DNA of 64,000 bases from Allolobophora icterica (taxonomy: Eukaryota; Annelida; Clitellata; Crassiclitellata; Lumbricidae): the NCBI GenBank assembly GCA_963556255.1, contig OY744604.1, positions 91,919,062-91,983,061 of the forward strand, given 5' to 3'. The notes beneath the pieces are model-generated. The model worked only from the letters and a program-made list of their open reading frames with translations. It ran no database searches and had not been told where the DNA came from. Position numbers and translations under genes: made by a program. Of this stretch, positions 21,494 to 33,835 are shown one piece after another; the first letter of the stretch is position 1, and every line of letters begins with the position of its first letter.

Positions 21494-22035
21494 CAGTGAT
21501 GGGCACTAAACTTTTTTTAAATTAAACTAAAACTATTTTCCAATTAAAAAATATAGTTTAACTAAAGTTGACAACTGATTTTAGAAATCAGTTAACTAAA
21601 CTAAATAAAGTAGTTAAACTTTTTTTCAACTTTTTACGACAAACATTTTCACAATAACAGAGGTTAAGTGATCTGTAATAATGCAGAGCGTCAATGGCAA
21701 TTTCACCTTCAAACTATGCAATGTGTACTGTTCTAGCATGCAATGTGTACTGTTCATACACTACTGAAAGTAGTGTATGAATTTGAAAATGGTAAAACGA
21801 TACAGTGTCAATCAATAAGTTTCACGTTGAGTTGTTGACATTGTTCAATGTTCGTTGCGGAAAATAGTTGCGTATTGCTGATTTTTGTAGTTAAACTTTT
21901 TAGTTAGCAACTAATTTTTTTTAGTTAAACTATGGTTTTAACTAAACAATTTTTTAGTTAAACTTCACCATTAACTACAAAATTTTAGTTAAACTAAAAG
22001 TTAGCAACTTTTTACTTAACTATTGCCCATCACTG
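21494..22035. mobile_element. hAT-type MITE, AT-rich, 8-bp TSD
   Basis: The ends CAGTGATGGGCA and TGCCCATCACTG are perfect inverted repeats. The flanks are ctcccaac (21486-21493) and ctcccaat (22036-22043), an 8-bp duplication with one change. The interior is built of taactaaa / tttagtta repeats in both orientations and encodes nothing. Confidence 0.88.
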
Positions 22036-22769
22036 CTCCCAATCCCCATTGCTAGACGCCACTGCAACGCCGAGAGCGAAAAGGCTGGACAGTTGGAGAC
22101 CCCATAGCAAGACCTCTGTGACGTTCCGCGGTGCAGACTTCACATGCCCAGAAAACTTCTCAATCTGCAGACCGCCTTTATCTGGCTTGCACATTTTCTG
22201 GTAGCTGATTCCAGAAAATTCGTGGACTTATGGTGAGCGACAGTCTAACAACCGAATTTTGGTTGAAAGACATTTGTGTTGCGAAGTTGCATCCGCCATT
22301 TTGTACTCATAACGGACGCACAACTTTAACTGATGGAACGGAGAGGAGTTACTGTGCTCACCAATTCGAAATTCCGATTAACGAAACAATAGAAACATGC
22401 TCAATACACTGTGGCATAACTGAAAAACACGAAACTTAGTAAACGTCAAAATTTCTAAGAGCCATTAAGGTCTGGAAAGACATAAAATCCTGAAATCTTA
22501 GTCACCTGGCGAATAAGAATGGTTATTTCTGACTTAAGCCCATTTGCATTAGAATTTCACTTTGCAACAACTTAATTTTTAAATTAATATTTGTCTTAGT
22601 ACTTTTGTAGGCCTGTTGGTAAATGTAATAGCAACTGCTCAACTAGTTTCGAGATATTACAACTGTTGAACGATGTTCTTATCTCCCCATGTCTGTAACG
22701 GAAAAGAAGTCGTTATTGTAATGAAAACATGATAATTAAAAAAGTAAAATATTGAACTTAACGCAACAG

Positions 22770-22935
22770 ATCAGTTGCCCTACCAATTCGAGCTTTACTG
22801 AAAGGCAGTACTCAGGACATACGTTACCACAACCTCTTTCAATTCCATGGTGCAGTCAGGCAAGTCTCCACTTCAGCACAGACACCGACACGGTCTACTC
22901 TGGATTCAGCATCGATTACTACGTCAGTGACGGAG
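22770..22935 (+). CDS. Gene A CUB-3 (type I), second-half exon
   Basis: The acceptor is ...acgcaacag and the donor is gtaaaa at 22936; 166 nt, phase 0 to phase 1. It encodes ISCPTNSS, YSGHTLPQPLSIPWCS and GFSIDYYVSDGG. It is paralogous to 3363-3531. Between it and its first half lie an 8.6-kb intron and the assembly gap, so a closer lost exon cannot be fully excluded. Confidence 0.87.
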
Positions 22936-23224
22936 GTAAAAAATGACTAACAATTGTAAAAATACAGTTCTCTACTATTTAGTTTTTCATGTTTTTAAAT
23001 AAATGACACAAAGGTGTGTGCTATTTCTTATATAGCCTTTTATTTTATAGAGCATAGACCGTATTGGCAGTCTATCGCTTTATGCGCTACGAACCCTGGT
23101 AGCGCATGGTCTGCGAAGACCGTGTCTTTATGACGTGAATACTCTATGCCTGACCAAGGGGATCATGATAGACTGGGAATGGTCTTACGGAGTATCATCA
23201 GGGGACGCTACCTCCCAGCCAGTC

Positions 23225-23565
23225 TAGCCGAGCTGTGTCAGCCAGTCTCGATTCAGCCGAGGCGTCGGCCGAGGCGTCGGATGCTTCGATCGGCTACCCA
23301 GAAAGACCTGATGGTTCCATGATCTCGTACTGCAATGTGCTTACAACGGGGCTTGTTTGTGGCAGCACCGTTGCTGTGGAACAGACTTCCACTCCCACTT
23401 CGGGACATTATCCTCACTAAAGACTTTCTCACATTTACTCGGTTGCTAAAAACTCATTTATTCACAGACTGATGGCACGTGTCTAGCGCATCTGAGAGGT
23501 TCTTAAGGGGCGCTGTACAAATAATATAACATAACATAACATTTTATTGTTTTGTTTAATTGTAT
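23225..23565 (+). pseudogene. LINE 3' end with ataac-repeat tail
   Basis: Broken frames give VEQTSTPTSGHY and, in another frame, VAAPLLWNRLPLPLRDI with KTHLFTD. The end GGGGCGCTGTACAAAT is followed by an ataac repeat, the usual 3' terminus of this LINE group. Confidence 0.75.
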
Positions 23566-23584
23566 TGTTTTGTTACATTACATC

Positions 23585-24010
23585 CCAGAAGACACCACTT
23601 CATAGAGAAGTAGGCCAAATGCCGCTTGGCCGGCTCTCGCCTCTTCGCCGCAGTAAGGAATAGTCAGGGACATGTCCTGCATAATCTGCTGCCACCTATC
23701 AAACGCACAGGCCACTACATGCGCCCACGAGCTCACGACCTTGAACTACCGACCGCTGATAGCTTGGCTAGAAAAACGTTCATCATTAGGATGCTTTATG
23801 AAGCGGCTTAGTATACGCAATGGGTAAAGAAACAATATAAATTGGGGGTATCTGAGACAAATATTAGCAGTTAACATTGACATATTATTGGATGCATTTG
23901 ATCTGTATTAAACACGTTGAAGTTGCTGTGACCAAAATGCCATTTGCAATTTATTGGTTCTAATAAAGAATATTGTATTCAATTCTATTCAACTCTATAA
24001 TATTCTATTG
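23585..24010 (+). pseudogene. LINE RT C-terminal tail (same family as 53640-54470)
   Basis: The ORF GSRLFAAVRNSQGHVLHNLL continues with PPIKRTGHYMRPRAHDLELP. It aligns with DTRLFTTVLGNPGHVLHELL and LLAYSLRPRSHDRVLP at 54190-54320. A tattc-type repeat tail follows at about 23970-24020. Confidence 0.75.
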
Positions 24011-24365
24011 TATTCTATTATGGCTTATCTTAGAGTTTCATCAAAGATCGTTCCATTTATGGAGCAGTCTTAATGAGTTCGAACAAAGTGTCAACAAAAG
24101 TACGGTTCGAAGGAAATGGAGCATAGAAATTAGAAAGTTCAGAAACCATAGGTATTGATGAAGTTATGTAGCAGTAAGCAATTCGAGCCCAGACGAAGAA
24201 ACCTGGACAGTCTTGAAGTGGTTTCAGCCAACAGTGACAGTGAAGTTCTATGATCAAGCGACCGACTGCTGGTTAACGCATGTCCTGAATAAAAAAGGTG
24301 GACTGATGATCCTTCTAACACATATCTATATATACATAAGTTACGATAAGTACATACGTACCAAC

Positions 24366-24496
24366 CACTGGCGTAAAGTTCTCCAAAATATGGGGGGCAT
24401 GTGGATATTTTTCTGCACGTGTTGCATTGAATGAACAGTCCATCTCAATTATTGGGGGCACGTGTTTCGGCTGCCCTCCCAGAGTCTCCGCCTATG
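24366..24496. mobile_element. Short hAT-type MITE (CACTGGCGTA family), 8-bp TSD
   Basis: The ends CACTGGCGTA... and ...TCCGCCTATG are imperfect inverted repeats. GTACCAAC flanks both sides (24358-24365 and 24497-24504). It is a deleted relative of the copies at 51976-52634 and 60507-61173, sharing the ccaaaatatggggggcatg and ggcacgtg segments. Confidence 0.88.
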
Positions 24497-24732
24497 GTAC
24501 CAACCGACGCCCATGCTGCGTACGATAACTATATACATGTACAATTTGTACATACATCAATGCATGCGTAGGTACGTGCATGCCATACATGCATACATAA
24601 AAAATACAAATACATATATACCTGCGTGCAATCACATAATTATATATACATACATACACGCAAGCATACACACAGAGTACATGCATACATGCGTACATAC
24701 CTTTTCTGTAAACACTTCTTTTGAATCATCAG

Positions 24733-24917
24733 GCTGTGGAAATACCGTGTACACCGGTTCCGTTGGAAGTATAACATCTCCGAATTATCCGAGTAACTAC
24801 AGCTACTACCAGAACTGTAGTAACATCATCTTGGCTCCACAGCGAAGCCACTTTCATCTGAATTTTCGATATATGGCTATGCGCGATTGTGAATGGTGTT
24901 CATGTGACTGGGTCGAG
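24733..24917 (+). CDS. Gene A CUB-4 (type II), first-half exon
   Basis: The acceptor is ...gaatcatcag and the donor is gtaatt at 24918; 185 nt, phase 1 to phase 0. It encodes CGNTVYTGSVGSITSPNYP followed by SNYSYYQNCSNII and a DCEWCSCDWVE end. Most codons equal those of 5156-5340, so the duplication is recent. Confidence 0.88.
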
Positions 24918-25469
24918 GTAATTAATAGTTCCACATGATTAGGTGAAAAGAATTACTTCAGGCTGCTTAATATATAGAAGACCATTCATAGCGCTAGTTT
25001 TTTTGTTACATTTGCTTGTCCTCTAAGGTTTAAATCTTTCTTCAAATTTCCTCATTCTCACCCGTCTAAGTCATGTGCCTCGCCAATTTACAGATCAATA
25101 TTATCTGTTAGGAATTGCAGGTTATGGATTTTTTGCATTTAAATAATGTCTTCATATAGCGATATAAAGATAATGATAATAATAGTGTTTCGTTGGATCA
25201 CTTAACACAGTGAAAATTCGAGCACGCAGAAAAAGTGAAATCTGAATTTATGATGCTTGTTATTTACTACTCTTTGAGATAGATTGACATGTTTCCCACT
25301 GAATAAATCTGATTGAAATCAGAAACATCTGATGTTTTAAATTTCACTCTTTTTACATCCAATTCTATCAGATGCTCTTTCATCATTTGTTCTTTTGTCG
25401 CTCCATCGAAATATTCGGGTTAAATTAAAACAATCGAATAAACGAATTATTTTCTGAATAATATTGTAG

Positions 25470-25644
25470 GTCTGTTGCCTCGACAACAACCCATCTTCCA
25501 AACACAGATTTTGTTACGAAGACTACCCCGTTGACTTCTACCACTGCACTCAAGTTCTTGTTTGGTTCCACAGCGACGGTTATAACGATGGCGATGACAA
25601 TGAGCATGGATTTGACCTGGAATACAATGTCTATCCGGAGTTGG
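25470..25644 (+). CDS. Gene A CUB-4 (type II), second-half exon
   Basis: The acceptor is ...atattgtag and the donor is gttagt at 25645; 175 nt, phase 0 to phase 1. It encodes VCCLDNNPSSKHRFC, VLVWFHSDG, an inserted Asp/Asn-rich loop (GYNDGDDNEHG) and FDLEYNVYPELG. The loop makes it nine nucleotides longer than 5752-5917. Confidence 0.88.
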
Positions 25645-26149
25645 GTTAGTTCAAAGATATAAGACACGATTAAAGTAATGTAAATATACGCGAAAGATAG
25701 ACCTAATTTGTATTGATTTATAAGGATGCCAGGCAGCATAGGCCTCCAGGTAAAAATCTGTGTTACAAAGTTACAAGTACTCCATCCAAGTTACTGTTTA
25801 ATAGCAATTACTGTACCATGCTTCATTACATGAATTGGGGAAATTGCGAATATAAATTTGGAATTGAAATATCTGCATTTTCTCTCTTATTATATTGTAT
25901 ATAAAAAATAAGATCTTTATAACATAGACTATAATTACTCGTGCATACATATAATTATACATATATATAATATATATTGACACTTCTCGGAAGTACCAAA
26001 GTTCAAATGCGGATTACTCATTTGCAAGTGTTTTTAGGCTTAATAAAGTTAATAAAGGTCAATGGTAAATTTTATCCTATTTGCACGACTCTAAGCTTGC
26101 ATGAACTGTCCAAAAGCATGGTCCGAGGCCCATAGATCATTTAGCTGTG

Positions 26150-26740
26150 ACATTAACGCAATAACTGCAATCCACTGCACACTCTTACAAAGAGTGATTT
26201 TAGTGAACGATAACGTAAATGTTTATTAACAAAATTAAAATGATTTCGTTAACAATAACTTTAACTGTAACTTAAAATATCATTAACTATAACTAGAACT
26301 AGAACTGTAACCAAAATAACACGAAAACTCATCGTTATTTTCGTTACAAAAATGCAACATCAACAAACATGAGAACGTGAAAATGCGCTACAACTAATAG
26401 CCTATTTTCGCCTCGGATTTTGAATTTGTGAAATAACCATGGCAGTAGTGGCATTTTTTTAAATTAAATTTTATTATTTTGTAAATGTTTCTATAGCGAC
26501 TGCGACCGAAGTTGACTAGCCCAAATTCGCAATATTTGAAACACTAACCAAATTGTGTAACGGGTCTTAATGTCAACAGCTGCTGCTTCTGTATGCAATT
26601 TCGATTGGCCTTATTGTAATTAACTAGGTCTACTAACGAAGATAAAACTCTAGTAGCTATGACTGTCATTGTAAATAAAAAATACTAATTATAACTGTAA
26701 CTATAACTAAAGTTAAAAATCTGGGACTAACAGTGCCATT
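26150..26740. repeat. AT-rich repeat with scattered taactgtaact motifs
   Basis: Motifs like aactataactagaact near 26270-26320 and aactgtaactataact near 26690-26710 are interspersed with AT-rich sequence. It resembles the interior of the hAT MITE at 21494, but I cannot fix the ends. Confidence 0.35.
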
Positions 26741-26878
26741 GTAAATCTGTATCCATACACAATACAGGCATATAGAATAACCTCTCAAAAGCAAGCAAAG
26801 AACAAAAGCATATTCTATAAGGTCAACAGACTTCCCAGAAACCAATGAAGGTCCACCCAATCACTCTACTCCCATAGG

Positions 26879-27076
26879 CAGGGCTGTAGTCGAGGGTATA
26901 CGCGGGTATACAGCGTATACTTACATCTAGAGACCGTGTACTCACCTCACAAAATATTTGCACTAATTTCCAATGTGTTTCGGGAAATTAACCATTAGCG
27001 TATACTCACCTCTAATTTATTTCGGAAAACTAACCGGTAGCGTATACTCACCTCTAATTTTACCACTACAGCCCTG
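26879..27076. mobile_element. hAT-type MITE (CAGGGCTGTAGT ends), 8-bp TSD
   Basis: The ends CAGGGCTGTAGT and ACTACAGCCCTG are inverted repeats, with CCCATAGG on both sides (26871-26878 and 27077-27084). The interior has a tandem duplication of about 50 bp containing agcgtatactcacctctaat. Non-coding. Confidence 0.88.
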
Positions 27077-27439
27077 CCCATAGGGTAACAGAAGAACTGT
27101 CACCACAGTAGTGTTATTATAATTCTGCTATTTTAAACATAGAATATATTTATATTTATACCTGAAATAAAATTTTAATAAATCTGTGAAATATTCAAAT
27201 AAGTGACATGGATGGCCATGATGGTGTCTTGACCATTAGTTACATTTAATTGTGAAGCTAGTATTCACCTCTGCATGCATAGATTGGGTTGCTTTTTGAG
27301 TTTCTTGATTGTCTGCGGTTCTACACACAAAAAACTTGGTGCATAATCCGGATGATTTTTCAGCATTTCACAGTTCACCTGAAAAAGTATTGTTCAAATC
27401 ATATTATTATAATAAAATACAACTAACAATTTATTGCGC

Positions 27440-27990
27440 GCTGCCGCGCTTTAACAAGATAGGTCTTGCACAAGAGCGCATTGCACTACATTCCTATAGT
27501 CATAGTGCAATGTGAAAAGATGAGTTTTTAATTTTGACTTAAATTGAATAATATATGTGAATTGACGGACTGTAGCTGGAAGACTATTCCATTCTGTGGG
27601 TCCTGAGACCGAGAAGACACGACTACCAAACTTCCGGTTCGTTTGATGTATTGCATAATCCCCTCGCATGACCAATCGGAGTCCTTAGGAATTTGAAGCA
27701 GGATATGGCGTGACCATGGATGTCGTGTACAATGGAGAGGTTTCAGAGTGGATAATGGTACATGAGGAGGGAGACTTTGAAGGCAAAACGGAAACAGACG
27801 GGAAGCCAGTGTAGTTGTTTCAGGGATGTTGATATATGATATGATCTCTAGGACCATTTACTAGACGATTGGCGTGTGGAGAACAGATGTAGTGTCGATG
27901 AGGGATGACCGGATAGGACAGAGATGCAGTAGTCAAGGCAAGATATGATTGGGGCTTTTGATAAATGCGGTTAAGAACGCATCATTAATA
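27440..27990 (-). pseudogene. LINE 3' fragment (RT C-terminus)
   Basis: The minus-strand frame RKFGSRVFSVSGPTEWNSLP, then FKSKLKTHLF, is the standard ending of CR1/L2-like ORF2 (rsFsvagP.lWNsLP...Fk..LKt.Lf). Frameshifts lie upstream. Confidence 0.75.
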
Positions 27991-28819
27991 TAAATGCATT
28001 TGTAATTAGTAATTATTGATCCATACAATCACCATGGGCGAGACGCCACTAATTATCGTTAAACATAGGCTAGCTACTTTCTAAAATGCAGTAGGTATTA
28101 GATTGACAACACAACAACCTGTAATGAAATGGTCCGAACACACGTAGACATAATATTTATTCTGTACTTCCGTCCGTTGTTTTTCACTTGCACCGTCAGC
28201 GTTCCGGGTCTCTAAACTGACGGAAACTGGAAAAAGCGACAGCCCGAGCGACCTTGTACATTCGTGCAAAGTCCGTAGCTGCAGGATTTGGGAAACAGTT
28301 TCTGACTATTTATTTATTTAGACTGTCCATAATTTATTTTAATCGCATAATTATGGCCTTAATTGTAAATTGCTAAAAAAAGGCTAGAGGGATGCCATGT
28401 GCTGTATTTACTTATGCCCTGATCCAAGTCGTCCTCTGTAAGTACCCGGATGTCATTTTTCTAAACATAGACGGCCATAAGCGATGAATCAGAAAAGATG
28501 AGCTCTGATTGACTGACGCGATGCTATTTCATATCCCTTCGAATGTTAGTCCCAGGAAAAATCATTAACTATAACTGTTACTGTAACTATATATAAATAA
28601 AATCTGTAGGGAGAATTACACTGACTCTTACTGATGGAATTTCAGTTCTTAATGACAATTAACATCGAAAAGCTATCGGTAATAACTCCTCTCATCACAT
28701 TTTCCTAAAATGGCGCTATCCATGTTTCTGAAGAATGACTTATAGGACGATTTAACCACATCAGAATTATGAAAAAAACTTAAAGAAACAGTTTAGACCT
28801 AACTTACTTATCGTCCTAG
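27991..28819. other. Intron sequence before CUB-5, no gene seen
   Basis: AT-rich with no recognised element ends. A phase-1 linker exon like that at 13494 was looked for here and not found. Confidence 0.5.
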
Positions 28820-28992
28820 GCTGCGGTGAAGAATCTTACTACGACTCTGGAGTCATCAGTTCGCCCAACTACCCTGGGTTTTACAACGACAGTCTCTACT
28901 GCGATTACAACATTTACACTACATCGTCATCCGGGTCGATTGCTATCATCTTCCAAACGTTCAGCATCGAAGAATGCTGCGATTATGTGACA
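28820..28992 (+). CDS. Gene A CUB-5 (type I), first-half exon
   Basis: The acceptor is ...tcgtcctag and the donor is gttagt at 28993; 173 nt, phase 1 to phase 0. It encodes CGEESYYDSGVISSPNYPGF and YNDSLYCDYNIYTTSS, then IAIIFQTFSIEECCDYVT. It is close to the exons at 13969 and 57571. Confidence 0.88.
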
Positions 28993-29164
28993 GTTAGTGT
29001 ATTTTCACATTCTACTTTGTTTTCCAGAGTATTATATATTTTTCCAGAGTATTGTTTTTTCAGAGTATTCGTAGTTTGTTTTTCTTCAGAGTACTTGTAC
29101 TTCATTCTATTGCAATTTGCATACTTGCTTGTCGCACTACTCTGTATATATGTAGGTTTGTAAT

Positions 29165-31735
29165 GTATCACAGGACTATAACCGATGATATAAGAACCCA
29201 CTCGTGGAACTAATTATCCTAGATCGTTTATTTGTATCAAGACCCTGCTACGGTCAAATCAAAATGCTCGATTCAATAATTAAATCTGACCACAAGGCCA
29301 TCATCGCTTCAGCGGAGCCAGTTACAGGCCGTAACAAAATCCACACACGGACAAATTATCGAAGAATAACTCCGACGCAGCACGTCAACCTTCTAGCAGG
29401 CCCTACGGTCCATCATGACGGAATTAGAAATTAACCAACCCGCACACTGCTTGGGATACCTTTTAAAAGCTCGCCCATGGTCTGCGATATAAGTTTTATC
29501 CAATCCTCACAGGGACAATCACGTCATCAGATCCGTCCTTCTGTACACCCAAAATCAAAAATCTACTTAGCACTAAAAATAGGCTCATGCGAGCTGGACA
29601 CATAGGGGCAGCCTCAGCCGTCGCTTCCAGAACAAGTAAATGCATCTAACGCAAAAACAATGCCAGTCTAAGAGGTGTTGAACATAATTGTAATTGTAAT
29701 TGTAATTGTAATTGTAATTGAACATTTATATAGCGCCACTCAAATCAGCGGCGCTATCGACCCACATCACTGCCAAAACTGGCAAAAAGAAATGTTTTCA
29801 AGCGTCTACGGAACCGAAGAGGAGAGAGGACAAGAAGCTCCTGGCGGAGGGTCTGGGGAAGACTGTTCCAGGCTGAAGGACCCACATAGGCAAAACTCCT
29901 GGATTGGGCCGTGGAAGAGTGAATAAGCGGAACAACCATTAGGCCACGGGCCGAGGATCGCAAGGAGGCCCTCTCAGGCAGGGAAGAAACCGGGGTGCAG
30001 AAATTCATTAGGTAAAACGGAGCAGACCCAGTGAGACAGTTGCGCACGAGGGTGATGGTTTTGAACTGAATTCTCTGTTGGGCAAGAAGCTAGTGGAGGG
30101 ATTCACGAATAAAGGCAGAGATGTGGGCAAACTTATGAATATCACCTATAAGCCGAGCAGAAGCATTGAGGATAGACTGAAGTTTGTGCATATTGGAGGA
30201 GGAAAGGCCAGTGTACACAGCATTACCAAAGTCAACCCGAGTGCAGATCAAGGCGTGGACCAGTGTAGAGACAGCATGGACCGAAAGACACCTGCATACG
30301 AGTAGCTTGAAAGAACTATGGGCTAAAGTCAATACCCTAACAAGCAACAAACGAAAGGAGCAGAGTACAAATACTAAAGTTACGGCTGAAGCACTAAACA
30401 CCTACTTTGAATAAACGTCGACCGATGACTCCTATACACTTCCGACTAGAAAACTAACAGTAAACAACACGGAGTTTATCACTGAGATCTGTGTCTTTAA
30501 TATCCTGGACAAACTGCATCATACAGCGGAAGCACTGGATGGAGTACTGGCCTGATTCCCGAGGCTAGCCGCTACGGTGCTCTGTAGACCTCAAGGTAAG
30601 GGTTAGGGTTAACCCTAATCCTAATATATACCTCAATAGCAGACTCCCACTTTCCAGACCAATGGCGAGCTGCAAGAATAACACCTGTTCCAAAGGTTGA
30701 AACACCGAAGAATGTCACCGACTACAGACCCATTTCAGTTGTCCCGGTTTTGTCAAGGATATTTGAGCGTGTGATAGTACGCAGATATCTATTACCAACA
30801 TTTAATGAACCAGGTATGCGTCAACTTCTTTTAGACCAGTTTGCCTTCCACCCCTCAGGATTCAACATCAGATTTACAAACTACTCAGAACAGAACCTTT
30901 CGTAGACGGCCTAGCGCTCATTGCTCTTGACTTTCCAAAGCCTTCGATACGGTTCGGCATTTCACCCTTGCACAAAATCTTCCAAGAACTAACGATCCCG
31001 GATAACATCTACAACTGGATACTTAACTTCCTTGAACATCGTTCTCATACAACTCAATTCGCTGGTGTATCCTCCATTATCGCATACACTAACTCCTCAG
31101 TCGTCCAGGGTTCAGGTATGGGGCCGATCGCCTTTATAACAAATTCATCAAAGCTACAACCATTACAATCCAAAAAACTCAACGGCCAAATATGCGGATG
31201 ATACCAACCTAATCATCCCTGCTGCAATGTACCTGACCATACAATCAGAGCTAGCACGTATCGCAGATTCGGCTCACAGACATAATCTGCGGCTGAACCA
31301 AAGTAAATCTCTGAAAATGATAATTCCACGAGCCAGATGCAAAACCATTCCTCAACCTTAGAAAGAACTTACAGAGTCGACTCTATGAACATCCTTGGAG
31401 TCTACTCCATATCTGGTGATATCAAAGCGGAGACTCATGTTAGCGCAACCTTAGCGACTTGTGTTAGATCACTATAATGCTTTGAGGGTACTAAGACATA
31501 GTGGACTCTCCAATGAAGCTCTTCAGGAAGTTACGAGAGCAACAACTCTGGCCGAACTTCTATAATGGTAACACTCAAGGCCAGGCGAGCAGCAGTACGC
31601 GGCTCGATTCCCGCAACCTCCCTCGGGCGCCTTTTATGGCTGTCATAACGTGTGTTTAGTAAAGAAATTGATAATTGTACTATAATGTCTCTATGTAATC
31701 TTTCTGCGTTTGTCGGTTTGAATTAATAAAGAAAA
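29165..31735 (+). pseudogene. LINE ORF2 remnant (endonuclease end to RT), interrupted
   Basis: Plus-strand broken frames. The endonuclease end is SDHKAIIASAEP (about 29287-29322), with linker KNRLMRAGHIGAAS (about 29575-29615). RT follows: WRAARITPVPKVETPKNVTD (about 30664-30722) and YRPISVVPVLSRIFERVIV, then KYADDTNLIIPA (about 31189-31226). The 3' end has an aataaagaaa sequence followed by an ATT microsatellite. A second LINE in the opposite orientation is inserted at about 29688-30302. Multiple stops make it inactive. Confidence 0.8.
29688..30302 (-). pseudogene. Nested LINE 3' part inside 29165-31735
   Basis: Minus strand: LVHALICTRVDFGNAVYTGL, KLQSILNASARLIGDIHKF and GPSAWNSLPQTLRQELLVLS. 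It ends with GGCGCTATATAAATGTTC followed by attgtaatt repeats (29688-29725). It belongs to the same family as 9705-10870, which shares the identical order of motifs and the tail. Confidence 0.82.
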
Positions 31736-31737
31736 AG

Positions 31738-31888
<151 letters not shown>

Positions 31889-32260
31889 TATGCTGTCCCA
31901 GCGTGGTCGGGATTAACGTCATCGTCAGATCGCTTAATTAAGATTAGAACGATTTATCAGGAGGATGCGGAGAATGAAGTTTGTCAACGAAGAACAACTG
32001 ACTATAGCTAACCTAGCGAATTCTGCTGATTGCCGATTATTTACATCTATTAAGAACAATACAAGATCATGTCCTTTGGCCTCTTTTACCATCAGTCCAT
32101 AAAAACTGTATATTCATTGTGAATCACCAGTACTGTCTTCCAGTTAAAGATAATAGAGACTTTATTTCCCGAACACTATTATACTCCACATTATCTAGGC
32201 CTACTTCTCAAAACTCTGTCTAACTATGTTCCATGTTGCGGATTGACAGCATGTGTTTCC

Positions 32261-32378
<118 letters not shown>

Positions 32379-32538
32379 CAAAGTTATTAAGGAACATTTA
32401 CGTATCTTATCAGAGTTCAATCCCATTTTCATTGTGTGGCGTTACAGTTTCAAAATTCGGCTTTCTTACAAGTAGCAAATGAGACGCATAGTACAATTTT
32501 CAATTCTTCAAAGTTTTTCTTTGAATCTTTGGCAATAG

Positions 32539-32704
32539 GTCAGCTGTCCGACAAACTCGAGTTACACTCCAGTAACATATTCTGGATATTCACTACCTCA
32601 GCCAGTTTCAATTCAATGGTGCAGTCAAGGAAGAGTCAACTTTCGCACTGATATTTCAGTAGCCTCCACTGGTTTCAGTCTGGATTACCACGTCAGTCTT
32701 GGAG
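32539..32704 (+). CDS. Gene A CUB-5 (type I), second-half exon
   Basis: The acceptor is ...ttggcaatag and the donor is gtgagg at 32705; 166 nt, phase 0 to phase 1. It encodes VSCPTNSSYTPVTYSGYSLP, QPVSIQWCSQGRVNFRTD and TGFSLDYHVSLGG. It is most like the gene B exon at 60199. Confidence 0.87.
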
Positions 32705-33416
32705 GTGAGGATAATTAAAGCATGCACTTTACAGCCTCAACTACTCAAAATATGTGTAACTCTATCGTAAACGTCGATTTCGATGGCGTCTCTTAGAGAA
32801 ACTCTTTTAATGATCTTTCGATCTCATTACAAAATAGCACAAACAGAATGCATGGTTCTGACTCGCTTATGGAAAATTGGCAGATAAAAGCCAAAGAGCA
32901 CACGTTGAAGGACACCAAGCAAGCCACTCCAAACAAGTGGACTGACCATATCGACGCTTTGAAAGATTGCGCCAGGTTACCTTCGCGCAAGTGCTGGAAT
33001 TCTGCGATCATGAATGGTAACACGACGACATCGAATCCCAAGATAATATTGAGCGCATCCATGCAGTTAGACAAATGTTCAATGCGTTAGCATTCTTTCT
33101 GCATTGTATGGCTTTCAGGTGCTAGATCTAATCATTGACGATGAGATTGAAAAGAAATATTAAACGAATGAAAGATAGGCCTAATAACGAAATAAATGTT
33201 GGGAGCATACGAATATTTTAAAGCTGATTATATAAAACAGTTAAGAAGTTATTTCAAATTGTTGTAAATTTCAAAATTATTTGGATCTGACTATGTAGAG
33301 AATCTAGAAAAAACTACCGATAGGTTCTTGAAGTATATAGGGCCTATAGTATACTCGTAAAACTGTTGTTCCGTCTCAACCGGTTTTATTGCATCAATTA
33401 TTGGCTGCGTCTTTAG
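32705..33416. other. Intron between CUB-5 and CUB-6
   Basis: Contains an 80-codon open frame (32848-33090, +) without recognised motifs or splice support, and AT-rich sequence. I do not call it a gene. Confidence 0.5.
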
Positions 33417-33589
33417 GTTGTGGTGAAACGATGTATACGGATTCGCAAGGTTATATTACATCTCCTAATTATCCAAACAACTACGGCGACAATCAGAACT
33501 GCTCTAACCTCATCTGGGCCTCGGAGCCAACTTCATTTTCTATCTCCTTTCTCTCAATAAACCTGGAGGATTGCTGCGATTTTGTTGAG
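33417..33589 (+). CDS. Gene A CUB-6 (type II), first-half exon
   Basis: The acceptor is ...cgtctttag; 173 nt, phase 1 to phase 0. It encodes CGETMYTDSQGYITSPNYPN, NYGDNQNCSNLIWASEPTSF and INLEDCCDFVE. The donor at 33590 is gcaagt after gag, a match to the GC-AG consensus (AG|GCAAGT), so the intron is probably of the rare GC-AG kind. Confidence 0.87.
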
Positions 33590-33794
33590 GCAAGTAGTTT
33601 ACGTCTATGGGGCGTTTTTCTCAAGTGTAGTGTCCCGAATTCATGATTGTAGGACAGTAGTGCAGGTAGTGTTAATGTGGTGGAAAGGCAGCAAGACTTA
33701 TGTCAAGGTTTTGTGGTTTTATAAATGATTATAATTTTTAATAATCTCCGATTTGTGCAATAGTTTGATATTGAGGTATTTCTTTTTCCTTTAC

Positions 33795-33796
<2 letters not shown>

Positions 33797-33831
<35 letters not shown>
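33797..33831. repeat. (AT)n microsatellite
   Basis: About 17 AT units in an intron; a short cata repeat follows at about 33900-33922. Confidence 0.9.

Positions 33832-33835
<4 letters not shown>

Noticed and set aside
32793..33090. Overlapping plus and minus ORFs of 80-93 codons as a gene
   Set aside because: No recognised motif, no splice support, and both strands are open, which suggests chance.
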